DNA of 64,000 nucleotides from positions 124,001-188,000 of the forward strand of contig MCFL01000021.1 in assembly GCA_002102555.1 (NCBI GenBank). The letters run 5' to 3'. Shown piece after piece: positions 55,316-64,000 of this stretch; within the stretch, counting starts at the first letter, position 1; every line of letters begins with the position of its first letter. The stretch comes from Catenaria anguillulae PL171 (taxonomy: Eukaryota; Blastocladiomycota; Blastocladiomycetes; Blastocladiales; Catenariaceae). Below the pieces are notes generated by a model that was not told the origin of the DNA, did not search any database, and was given only the letters and a program-made list of their open reading frames with translations. The position numbers were made by a program, and so were the translations under genes.

Positions 55316-56446
55316 ATGACCGTCTCTTCCGGCCCCGTTCAAATCACCGGCTACGCTGCCCACGCCAAGGGTGCCGACCTTGTGCCGTTCACGTACGATG
55401 CGCCCGCTCTCGGCGCCGACGACGTCCACATTGAGATCTCGCACTGCGGTGTGTGCCACTCGGACATCCACACGCTCGACGAGGGTTGGGGCCCGACCGC
55501 CTACCCTTGCATTGTTGGCCACGAGATTGTTGGTGCGTACCCACTTGTCATTTCATACGTCCCGTGTCCGTCTTCTTCGATTATGCTCACTTTTGCTTTT
55601 GTGATAATAGGCACCGTCCAAGCCATTGGCGAGCACGTCACTCACCTTGCCGTCGGCGACCGCGTCGGCGTGGGTGCCCAGTGCGGTGCCTGCTCGCGGT
55701 GCTCGACCTGCCTGCACGGTAAGGACAACCTTTGCGGCCACGGCGTCTTCACGTACAACGCGACGCACCCGTCTGGCCGTGTTGCCTATGGCGGCTATGC
55801 CCAGGCCGTGCGTGTGCCTGGCGACTATGCCTTCAAGCTCCCCGCCGACTTGCCCTCGGACGTGGCCGCCCCGCTCTTGTGCGCCGGTGTGACTGTGTTT
55901 GCCCCGCTCAAGCGCCACATGTTCCCTGGCGCCCGCGTTGGCGTGGTTGGTATTGGTGGTCTTGGCCATTTGGCCGTTCAATTCGCCAAGGCTCTCGGCG
56001 CGTCCGAGGTGGTTGGTTTGTCGACGTCGGACCGCAAGGCCAAGGACGCGGCTGCCCTTGGTGCCACCAAGTTTGTGGTGCTCAACTCGCCCGAGGCTTT
56101 TGCTGCCAACTCCAACACGCTCGACATCATCCTTTGCACGGCGTCGCACCACGACATGCCCTGGGACGCGTACGTCAACTTGTTGGATGCCGAGGGCAAG
56201 TTCATTGTTGTTGGTTTGCCCGAGGACTCGATCAAGATCAACTTGGCGTCGGTCATTTTCAGGCAGCGGTCGATTGTGGGCTCGCTCATTGGTGCCAAGA
56301 ACGAGATTGTCGACATGCTCGACTTTGCCGCCAAGCACAAGGTCCGCCCTTGGATCGAGACCATGCCCATGACCGAGGTCAACACGGCCATTGCTCGTCT
56401 CCGCAAGGGTGATGTCACTTACCGTTTCGTGCTCAAGAACGAGTAA
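55316..56446 (+). CDS. Zinc-dependent alcohol dehydrogenase, cinnamyl/NADP type
   Basis: Two exons (55316-55532 and 55611-56446) sum to 351 codons (350 residues). Catalytic zinc ligands are in SHCGVCHSDIHTLDEGWG and CIVGHEIVG; the structural zinc site is CGACSRCSTCLHGKDNLC. The coenzyme loop is VGVVGIGGLGHLAVQFAKAL, with GLSTSDRKAKDA after it, consistent with NADP preference as in yeast Adh6/cinnamyl alcohol dehydrogenases. The YGGYAQAVRV stretch is also typical. These cytosolic enzymes reduce aldehydes such as cinnamaldehyde, furfural or fusel aldehydes with NADPH. Strong codon bias toward C/G third positions and a clear TATA box suggest high expression. The 78-base intron (55533-55610) is stop-free in frame, so retention would add 26 residues after the catalytic zinc site. 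Confidence 0.93.
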   Translation: MTVSSGPVQITGYAAHAKGADLVPFTYDAPALGADDVHIEISHCGVCHSDIHTLDEGWGPTAYPCIVGHEIVGAYPLVISYVPCPSSSIMLTFAFVIIGTVQAIGEHVTHLAVGDRVGVGAQCGACSRCSTCLHGKDNLCGHGVFTYNATHPSGRVAYGGYAQAVRVPGDYAFKLPADLPSDVAAPLLCAGVTVFAPLKRHMFPGARVGVVGIGGLGHLAVQFAKALGASEVVGLSTSDRKAKDAAALGATKFVVLNSPEAFAANSNTLDIILCTASHHDMPWDAYVNLLDAEGKFIVVGLPEDSIKINLASVIFRQRSIVGSLIGAKNEIVDMLDFAAKHKVRPWIETMPMTEVNTAIARLRKGDVTYRFVLKNE

Positions 56447-56853
56447 GGTTGCTGGACTCTTTTGCGCATGTGTGTCTTGATACTCGGATGTGTTGACTCG
56501 CCTGTTACCTCTTTTGCTTTACATGTGTGAATTTGGAAATCGCAATACAAGTTGGAACGTGAAAAAAAACAGCGCAGGTGAAGGTGGAGTGTGGAGTGAA
56601 TGTGAATAGAATGAGACAACATTCTTGATTTTGGCATGTTTGCACATGTTTACGCCAAGCCTACTCACAAGCAACCAGTGACACAGCCGCAGGCCGTGAC
56701 TGAGGCGAAGGGCCACCGCGGCCGCCTCCCCTGAGTCACCCCCCTCGTCCCTCGTATGCATACTCACAGCCATGGACACATCAGACATCCTGCTGCATCT
56801 TCCGCAACAACACCGACTTGCCTGGCACCTCAGGCATCTTCTTGCACCGATAC
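56447..56853. other. Convergent 3' region
   Basis: About 400 bases between the ADH stop and the main stop of the small secreted protein gene. Minus-strand 56777-56845 could encode an alternative end for that gene (see its entry). Confidence 0.5.
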
Positions 56854-57401
56854 TTACATGCGCTCGCTCAGCGTGTAGCTCCACACATCGCACTCGCTCG
56901 ACCACGCCTGAAACGCGCTCCATTCGCGGCCCTTGAAGTAGTTCATGTGCGCCATCTTGGTGGTGAATGCACCGGTGCCACCGGGCAGATCGTAGTAGCC
57001 CAAGAATGGCGGCGTGGAGGGAGTGTGGCCCAGAAACACTTCGGTTGCGGGTTGAGGTGTGGTGTGTTGTTTGAGAGTGCAGGTGGACGTGTCAGAGGAC
57101 CTGTGCCGGAAAAAGTACGGATGTGAGGTGATCGAGTGAATCCTCACGTCCGAGTCAGGCGAGAGCGGGAAAAACATATGCATGTATTTATGTACCAGAC
57201 GGCAATGTAGGAATTGGTGGCCAGTGCCGCGTCAGCGCACGCATCGACCGACTCAAAAGTGATGTTGGACGCGGTGGCTCCGTTGGGCAAATCAAAGTCG
57301 GGCAAGTCCTTGTTTGAAAGCACGAACCAGTCGGTGGACGCAGCACCAGCGAGGGTGGTGGCAAGGAGCAGAGCCGTGAGCTTAAGCAGGAATGAGGTCA
57401 T
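56854..57401 (-). CDS. Small secreted Cys-containing protein, PAN/apple-like
   Basis: Two exons (57401-57196 and 57100-56854) sum to 151 codons (150 residues). It starts with a clear signal peptide MTSFLLKLTALLLATTLAGA. The mature part has a pattern reminiscent of PAN/apple domains: TFESVDACADAALATNSYIA then W-SSDTSTCTLKQHTTP across the 95-base intron, the family's C...C.LK arrangement. PAN domains bind carbohydrate or protein ligands, so a surface or secreted adhesive role is possible but inferred. The C-terminus is uncertain: the simple end is SYTLSERM, but a 34-base intron after SSECD would instead join YRCKKMPEVPGKSVLLRKMQ in frame, adding a cysteine. There are few cysteines for an effector. 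Confidence 0.6.
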
Positions 57402-58586
57402 TATGGTAACGTTTGAGTGAGAATGTGAAGCGACCGTGACGTGCAGTGGTCCGTTTTTGCGATAGAAAGCCAATGTGGCGGGCAGTCGAAGATGGCCACT
57501 CTGTCCTTTTGAATCTGTCTGATTCAGAACAAGCAACAAAACATCTGACTACATATGAGCGGTGAGCAAGCTCAACTCGCTCAAGACAGGTGAGTCGCCG
57601 TGGACGACGGAAACGAGCTCCACATTCGAACCGCTCTTGCAGTACGGCTCAGGGGCACATGAACAGCAAACCGCTGAAATCGAACAATTGATGTGAATCA
57701 ATCAGGGTGACGGAAATGCTGTTGCGAGACGAAAGACTCAAGGCACAGCCTGAGGGGCCGGATTCACTTGTCAGTGGACAACAATACGCGAGCTCTGCTG
57801 TCGACTCGTCAACGTGGTTGTTCCGGGAATCACCACGGGTGTCCAAGACTGCGTCTTGGACGCCGCCCGCAGGTCCGGCCCGATGCAAGCAGGTTTGGTT
57901 GATGGTCACGGTCGAGTCAGGACAGCTGCTCGTCATGTCCGCAACACGTCCGTTGTCGTCTCGTCGGTTTCCTCCAAAAGGCGATGACCGACGATTGGTT
58001 GCTTCCACGATACATGGACGTGCACAAACGGATTCAGAGATTTCGCTCCGTCGTGTTTCCAGCGCGCTCAATGCCTCTGTCAGTTGCCAATGGCACAACT
58101 TGGTGGCGCGCTGCTATGCTCCTCCAAGCACTGGCTCGTCAAACCAGGAGACCTATCATATGCCTAGCTGCGCTATGTAGTAATGGGGAAGGGTATGATG
58201 TGGCGATCCTCAATCATAAAGGGCGGCCACTGAAACGATCAAGTGCCTCGAGTTATGAGGTTGCAGCCTAAGAGCAGTGTGCACGCTGGCGTGAGCGGAT
58301 GCGGGAGGCAAGCCGTGACCAAGAAGGAGACAGGCACCCCGTTTTCTTCCTGATTCTCTCCCGGCTCTTTTCGTCTCATCCTGTTCAGGTAACTTATGCT
58401 AGTTTCTCTGTCCTCAGGACCCGAGGCACAAGCCAGCGAAGGGCAACACATGCTGCACAGTTACAAATATGATATACATCATGTACTGATACAAGACTGT
58501 CACTAAAGTACATACTAAAGAACACACAAACTGTTCTCACTCATCCTCGTCACTTCCAGCACTCCCACCTTCCTAATCAGAAAGCA
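57402..58586. other. Intergenic, no confident gene
   Basis: About 1.2 kb. A plus-strand frame of 157 codons at 57707-58180 and its antisense partner have no recognisable domain and Ser/Arg-rich random-like composition, so neither is called. Confidence 0.5.
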
Positions 58587-59339
58587 TCAGGAGTCCATAC
58601 GTGACCGCATGGTGGCCACCATGCGCTCAGAAAAGAGCCTTTCTGGCATGTCGCCACGACCCTCCAACAACAAAAGCCATTCCACGATGGCAGCAGCAAA
58701 CACTCCAGACGATGAACCATCCGGTTTGGACGACCGGGGACACCCGCAGACAACGACCTCATCCTCCAGCATGCGAGAATGGTCGCCATACAAATGGCCC
58801 TTTGCAGGGTCACTGCGCTCTTCAAAGAGCCATGCGCCCAGCCGATTCCCCATGCATTTGGCCCTGTCGGTGTCCCCCATGGGATCGTAAACGTCGATGC
58901 GGGCCGAGTTGGGAGTCTTGAGCCAAATGCATGCAACGGCCCAATTGTGCTTGAAGGAGTCGTCGTTGAGATAGACGACAACCCTCTGGCGCTTTGGGGG
59001 CAACAGGGCGAAATGCACCCAATCGCGAACAGCCTCGGAGCCTTGCGAAGTCACCACCGAGAAGAAGTTGTCCGGCATGATGACGGTTGCATTCGCGACC
59101 TCATGCGGGAGGGTGGCATGGACATACTTCAAAAATGACCACAGCGCAGGAGCGGGAACGTAGGCGTGCGGGTTCAAGAGGGTACCCCACTGGTACAGAG
59201 TGAAGTCTTTGCCAATCTCGAAGTTGGGAGAGACGTTGCTGTCGTTGGCTGCCCGGATGAATGCTGTGAGCTTGGATTGGTCCTCAATGGAGAGGGTTGA
59301 AAATTGGCCAGGTTGATAGGGCATGTTTGATGTTTGCAT
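58587..59339 (-). CDS. Ulp1/SENP-like (C48) protein without the catalytic cysteine
   Basis: A single-exon 250-residue protein. It has the cysteine-protease layout of Ulp1-like enzymes: an N-terminal strand region with FTLYQWGTLLNPHAYVP, a histidine in FKHNWAVACIWL (the HxW motif), the acid partner in ARIDVYDPMGD, and the region of the nucleophile, CGCPRSSKPDGSSSGVFAAA. Active members read Q-x-x-G-x-D/S-C-G there; this one has Ser where Cys is expected and lacks the preceding Gln, so cleavage of SUMO-like substrates is unlikely. Frame and length look intact, which favours a maintained pseudo-enzyme over decay. Fold assignment rests on motifs alone. It lies about 300 bases from the edge of a probable Mutator-like element. 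Such elements sometimes carry Ulp1-like genes, so it may be transposon-derived. Confidence 0.6.
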   Translation of the reverse strand: MQTSNMPYQPGQFSTLSIEDQSKLTAFIRAANDSNVSPNFEIGKDFTLYQWGTLLNPHAYVPAPALWSFLKYVHATLPHEVANATVIMPDNFFSVVTSQGSEAVRDWVHFALLPPKRQRVVVYLNDDSFKHNWAVACIWLKTPNSARIDVYDPMGDTDRAKCMGNRLGAWLFEERSDPAKGHLYGDHSRMLEDEVVVCGCPRSSKPDGSSSGVFAAAIVEWLLLLEGRGDMPERLFSERMVATMRSRMDS

Positions 59340-59639
59340 GGAGTTTTTAAGTGAGCGTAGTGCAATTATAGATACGAATGTAGCAAATACACACGGCTGC
59401 CGTTGCTTCCACCCGCGGCGCGCCACTTTCGAAGCAGATGCGGTCTCCTTACTTCCTCGCCACAGTAGCCGCTTCCCATCATGTACTTGCCTCGACTCCT
59501 CCCATTCGCCGTCACATGTCGTCGTCCTTGCTTTACATTTACCAATGCACTGATCGTTACCATTTGCTAGCGTTCCGTGAGATTTTGTGGCCCTGCTGTT
59601 TCGGCACGGCGAGCGAGCAATTTTTTTTTTGGCCCTGCC
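59340..59639. other. Intergenic leader of the Ulp1-like gene
   Basis: About 300 bases with a T run (GCAATTTTTTTTTTGG, about 59620) near the edge of the repeat block; no gene. Confidence 0.5.
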
Positions 59640-59900
59640 GAATCAGATTTGACATGGCCACTTTGAATCAGTCAAACCAAGTTAACCTGACCTAGTTTTT
59701 GACGGAATCAAACCGGCCTCAAATAAAGAAACCCTAAACCTCGTTTTGATTGAATCAAACGAACCTCAAACCAAGTTAACCTAACCTAACCTAAGTCAAA
59801 TCAGTTCCAAATTGATCAAAATTGTCAAAACAATCAAACTGGCCTTCAAGCAACCTGATTGACCCTGTCAAACGGCCGTCAAATGACACCTGCTTACCGC
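59640..59900. repeat. TCAAA-rich block, probable subterminal repeats of a DNA transposon
   Basis: An AT-rich island in GC-rich surroundings in which TCAAA recurs about twelve times, mostly in one orientation. Two longer copies are nearly identical: AACCAAGTTAACCTGACCTA at about 59676 and AACCAAGTTAACCTAACCTA at about 59770. It lies just upstream of the transposase gene, where the left-end subterminal repeats of a Mutator-like element would be expected. The right end is outside the window, so terminal inverted repeats cannot be checked. Confidence 0.55.
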
Positions 59901-60249
59901 TGTGTGTGCGACAAAGAGCTCTGAGGTCACATGAAAACCGTTGACCGACCGATCATCATGTCATGGGTCGTTGTTGAAGGCTCCCCTCCGTACCCCCAGT
60001 CGATCAGTGAACAATTTCAAGAAAATGCTCCTGATCACAATGACAATCCAATACAATGGTATAGGCACGTGATTTCTCCCATGGCCGGCGTCTCGAGATC
60101 ACTGACCAACCATTTAACGCCGCCGCCAGCGGCCGGCGGCAAACATTACGAACGCCCGCTCGCCCGCTATTGCGTAGTAAGAAACGAAACCGGCCGCAAC
60201 ACGCGACCTCATCCGCAAGAACGGTATGTCCTGGTCCGCCGCCGTCCAC

Positions 60250-60290
60250 CCGCCGCGCCCGCCGCGCCCGCCGCGCCCGCCGCGCCCGCC
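60250..60290. repeat. 9-bp GC tandem repeat
   Basis: Four near-perfect CCGCGCCCG units (about 60252-60289) in the leader region of the transposase gene. Confidence 0.8.
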
Positions 60291-60471
60291 ATCCGCCGTC
60301 GCCCGCCCCGGTGCTTTGCTCGCTTACTCACCGTCGTTTGTACCTCTAGCGCTCTCCGCCCGTCCAACCCCGTCCCGCCACCCCGCCGCACTGTGTACGT
60401 CTTCCTGAACGTCTGCGAGACACGTCTGTGCGCCTGACTGATCACGCGCCCCAAACATTCGGCCAAGGCAC

Positions 60472-63400
60472 ATGGTAGCCCTCATCATGTCGCAAATGCT
60501 CTCGCCACGTGCCCGCGCTGCCGCCGCCGCGGCCCACCACGTGGATCGTGCCCTTCAAGGGCGATCGGTACGTCCCGTTCCGTCTCCCCCTCATTCACCG
60601 TCCCGTCGCGGCCCCATGCCGTTCGCCGTGCCGCACATGCTGCCGGCATCGATGCTGCTCCTGTCCTCCTCAGGCACCACCACAAGCACCCCGTCGCCTT
60701 CGACTGCCACAGCCGCCACCGCTGTATTGAATGTACGTGCCGCTTCCACTGGCGTCAATCCTCGGCCATGCTCATCCTTGCCGTTCCACACCCCCAGTCT
60801 CCTCAGGGCCTATTTGGCCCACCGCCGGTCAACGTTCAGAAAAGGCCACCCCTGGAAGCCTTCGATCCGCGAGCCCCCAAGCGTCCTCGACATGCCGGAC
60901 TGGTCCAGCACCCACATGTCCCAGGCTCCGACGGCGCCCCGCCGACGCACGTCGCGCCAGCCTTCATGCCTGCCGCGATCCCAGCGGAAAGCGTCCCAGG
61001 CTTCGACGGCGTCTGTCCGGCGCCCCTGGCGGGTGGGGTCACGCCGTCCCATGTTGCCACGGAATCACCACCTGCTGCAGCTGCACAATCGCCCAGCACT
61101 CAAGGCACCTTGCCCGCCGAAGCTTTCGAATTCGACCCAACGCCTCCGTCCTCCACCAACCAGGTTGTTTTGCCGCCGATCATTCCATCGACTTATGTAC
61201 GACATTCCCCATTGTTCTCACGACAAATTAAACACCATTTCACCTCTGGCAATGAACGACTGATTAGGGTGACTCCTCCCCGGTAACGTCGCTTACTGGC
61301 AGCGGCAAGCGTTGCTCGAACTCCAAGTGTAAGAACAAGAAAGTCGAGCTTCCGATGTCACACTTCGTCAAGTACCACGAACCGTTCCTTGCGGCCCAGT
61401 GCTTTGCCTGTCGCCAACAAGAAAATGCCAAGAGCACCAATCGCAGGAAGACCAAGGCGGCCGCGGAAGCGCCGCCTGCCGACTCCAACGGCGCCACCAA
61501 CGCTCACCCCAACGGCGCCAGCAACGTCGAGGACGAGGACGCGTCGTCAACGGTTCCCATTTTCGCGGAGTATTGCCCAACTTTGTCGGATCTTGTGCTT
61601 GAGGTCGCTCGCCACGTCGCTCTGGAGCCAAGCAGTCGCGGTGTCCCAAACTTTCTACTCTTGTACGTTCATCGTATCTTCATCATGTGCCATATAATGT
61701 GTCTCACCATAGTCTACTGTTCCACCGCAGCCTTCCTGTTGCTCCGATCACGAGGCAAGGAATTGTACACGCCACCTCCCGCGCCTCTGTTGCCGAGGTC
61801 ATTGACGAGGATGCGCCAACCACCGACGTCTGGGCCATCGACACATTCATCAACGCTTTCAACAGTATGAGCCTCGATGACCAAGACCTCAATCCCATCA
61901 CGAACGAGTTGGACGGTGCTGATGCACCCCATTCCAGTGGCCCTGCTGCGTCGCCAACACCGAACTTGTCGCCAGACCGTATCCTTGACATGGTCAACAT
62001 CGTTATGGGGTGCGTTTTGAACGCCTTGGATGGTGATTCGTACCAGTGGAAGTACGTCAACGTCTTGAGCTTCTTCCAGACACTCTGCGGCCACTCAACT
62101 GACCCGGTTTGTTCACCGTCTTTCCTCCTTCAGCACCAAGCAGTGGGCCACACAGTCGGAGCCGCGCGCAAGGCGTAGTTGCGCCAACCCATCTTGCCCT
62201 GGAGCCGTCGAGATCTCCCACGTCACAAAACCAGCAACCATCAACTGGATCCGTAATTCGCCACACGCGACCGATGACGACCTCCGTGACGGCATCATTT
62301 GCGTCCGTTACTCGCATCCCCACGTCCATCAGCACCGCACGCGTCCCGCCATTTCGTCAGAGCTGCAACAACTGGTCATTGACAACTGCCACCGAACTTT
62401 TCCGGATGTACTCGTACTTGCCCATGCGGTTTTTGAGGACGAAATGGTGGCCGTCGGAACGGCACGCCTTCGTACACTGTTTGACAAGGCGCGTGGCGGA
62501 CAAGCGTTTCGGGGGCTCAACAGCGTTGCGCACATCCGGACACTGTTGTCGACCGACGACAATTGTCGCAAATACCTTGGGCGGCTGCTCGTTTGTCAAG
62601 ACGGTGGCGACGCACGGCAGTACATTGGCTTTACAACGAAGGTTGGTGAGGAGCTGATGGAGACGTGCCCCACAACAACCACCGAGCTGCTCATCATGGA
62701 CGGTACATTCAAAACAAATGTTGACGGGTTCGAGCTGCTTGCCTTGATGGGAATGGCGCATCAGCGCGCGTATCCCTTGGCGTACATGTTGCTCGCTGCC
62801 GGTCAAGTCCGCCCTGGCGACCGCATGGATGCAATCGCCCAGTTCCTTCGCGAGTTTGCCGAGGCGTTCCCTGCCACGCCACCACCTGAGGACCCGGCGC
62901 CTGCCAAGTTTTCCCTGGTCGACCCGCTTTTTTGTCTAACGGACAAAGACCTCGGCCAAATTGGCGCGTACCAATCCGCCTTCCCAGATTCGATTGTCCA
63001 GCTTTGCCAATTCCACGTCCTCAAGGCGATTCGCACCCGCATCCTCGCTGGTTCTGGCAACGACGCGCAAAAGATTTCAGTGAAATCGTTGAGGGAAACC
63101 GACGAGTCGGTCAAGGCGACCATGGGTTCCGCCTTTCCGACACTGTGGGCACTGGCAGGCTGGGATACCGCCGCCGCCGCCGCCGCCGCCGCCGCGGCAC
63201 CTGAGCTAGCTGCGTCGTCCCAACCCGCGCCCGGACCTACTGTTTCAGCTAGCAACCTGTCGTCCTCAACTACGCCGCAAATCCCCGCGCCTCACGGACC
63301 AGCACACGACGCACCTGCGCTGTCAACCTTGCCCGCTCAGCCGGCAACCCCTGCCGTCGCGCCAGCGTCTACGGTGCGGCTCGATCTCACGCCTGCGACG

Positions 63401-64000
63401 GCGCCCACGGTGCCACTCGATCTCGCCCCCACTACCTCACAGCCAACGGCGCTTGCACGCATGACGCTTGGCTCGACACGCTCAGCGGCAGACCATGGCC
63501 AACTCTCCAAGGGAGAGAAAACGCAGCTCAAGGCCAACGAAAAGAGACTCAAGGCCGAGGAAAAGCGGCGGGCAAAGGAGGAGGAAAAGCGACTCAAGAT
63601 CGAGGAAAAGCGACGGGCAAAGGAGGAGGAAAGGAGACTCAAGGAGTTGGAGAAGCGGAAGGCCAAGGAGGACAAAGCGCGCGCCAGACAAGAAGCAATC
63701 GACCGCAAGGCAGAGGAAAAGCGGCTGAGGGATGAGCAAGCGCGTCAACAACGGGCCGTGGACAAGCAAGAGGAGGCCCAAATGATCCACTTCCGTGGCG
63801 ACAAGAATGTTGCCATGACCAAGATCACCGACCTTGTTCGGAAACACGGCCGTGAGCATGCATCAAACCCTCGCTTTGATGGCAACATGTCTGTGGTGTT
63901 GGACGCCGAGGCGCTGTACCGAACCCACGTTGAGGAGGCCTACGACTTGTGCAAATCATTGGATCATGCGCCGATTTGGGTGTATTTGTGGAGTAACTGG
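60472..64000 (+). CDS. Mutator-like (MULE) transposase, 3' end beyond the window
   Basis: Five exons (60472-60732, 60798-61196, 61268-61662, 61731-62051, 62134 to the right edge) join in frame at every junction; all introns are 65-82 bases with GTACG-type donors. A Pro/Ala-rich N-terminus leads to a Cys pair region (RCSNSKCKNKK, QCFACRQQ), then a second Cys cluster RRSCANPSCPGAVEISHVTK like the zinc-binding DNA-recognition part of such elements. The MULE catalytic core follows: first Asp in LLIMDGTFKTN, ALMGMAHQRAYPLAYMLL, second Asp in FCLTDKDLGQIGAYQSAFP and the CxFH pattern LCQFHVLKAI. A polyalanine tract from a GCC run and about 100 residues of Lys/Glu-rich coiled coil come next, before DHAPIWVYLWSNW at the edge. 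No stop occurs in the core, so the element may be young. A domesticated relative cannot be excluded until both ends are seen. Confidence 0.8.

Noticed and set aside
57707-58180. 157-codon plus-strand frame
   Set aside because: No domain, random-like Ser/Arg composition and an equally long antisense frame; nothing favours either strand.
59660-59810. CCTAACCTAACCTAA resembling telomeric repeats
   Set aside because: Only three irregular units within a TCAAA-rich block next to a transposase; better explained as transposon end sequence than telomere.

Overview
The window looks like a stretch of a compact fungal nuclear genome. Genes lie close together on both strands. They are cut by short GT..AG introns, mostly 45-140 bases, often with CTAAC- or CTCAAC-like branch sites. 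Typical fungal housekeeping genes are present: ribosomal protein eL20, KRR1, mitochondrial GatB, haspin and a Siz/PIAS SUMO ligase. An APH-1 homologue (gamma-secretase subunit) is also present. That complex is generally missing from Ascomycota and Basidiomycota but known from early-diverging lineages, so a zoosporic fungus (Blastocladiomycota or Chytridiomycota type) is my best guess. This placement is an inference, not something the sequence proves. All functions below come from motifs read by eye; no database search was run.

Layout. 0-8.4 kb, minus strand: an F-box-like protein cut by the window edge, an uncharacterised gene, a four-intron Siz/PIAS SUMO E3 ligase and an MIT-domain protein. 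8.7-9.0 kb: an inverted partial copy of the 3' end of the GTPase gene at 16 kb. 9-11.7 kb: no confident gene. 11.7-21.2 kb, minus strand: a secreted subtilisin-like protease with a PA domain, a RABL3-like GTPase, eL20 with one unusually long intron, and GatB. 21.7-23.6 kb, plus strand: haspin. 24.3-29.3 kb, minus strand: a full ABCB-type exporter. 30.5-32.7 kb, plus strand: an EamA/DMT transporter. 33-40.6 kb, minus strand: a Sec7-PH ArfGEF and a KA1-tailed kinase. 41.6-46 kb: a single-pass membrane protein, APH-1 and a DUF2306-FNR fusion oxidoreductase. 46.9-48.5 kb, plus strand: a tandem pair of GNAT acetyltransferases. 48.9-52.9 kb, minus strand: a diacylglycerol-lipase-like membrane lipase and KRR1. 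53.3-56.4 kb, plus strand: an NmrA-like protein and a zinc alcohol dehydrogenase. 56.9-59.3 kb, minus strand: a small secreted protein and a Ulp1-like protein lacking the catalytic cysteine. 59.6 kb to the right edge: a probable Mutator-like DNA transposon with a TCAAA-rich flank and a five-exon transposase that runs off the window.

Shared themes. Several proteins relate to SUMO (Siz ligase, Ulp1-like protein) or to membrane traffic (MIT, Sec7-PH, RABL3-like), but they do not form an obvious cluster. The most unusual items are APH-1, the long eL20 intron with an 18-bp perfect inverted repeat that could bring its ends together, the DUF2306-FNR fusion, the Ulp1-like protein with serine in place of cysteine, and the inverted gene-fragment duplication. 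Exon limits were assigned by reading-frame continuity and consensus splice sites; models whose exon lengths sum to whole codons are described as such.
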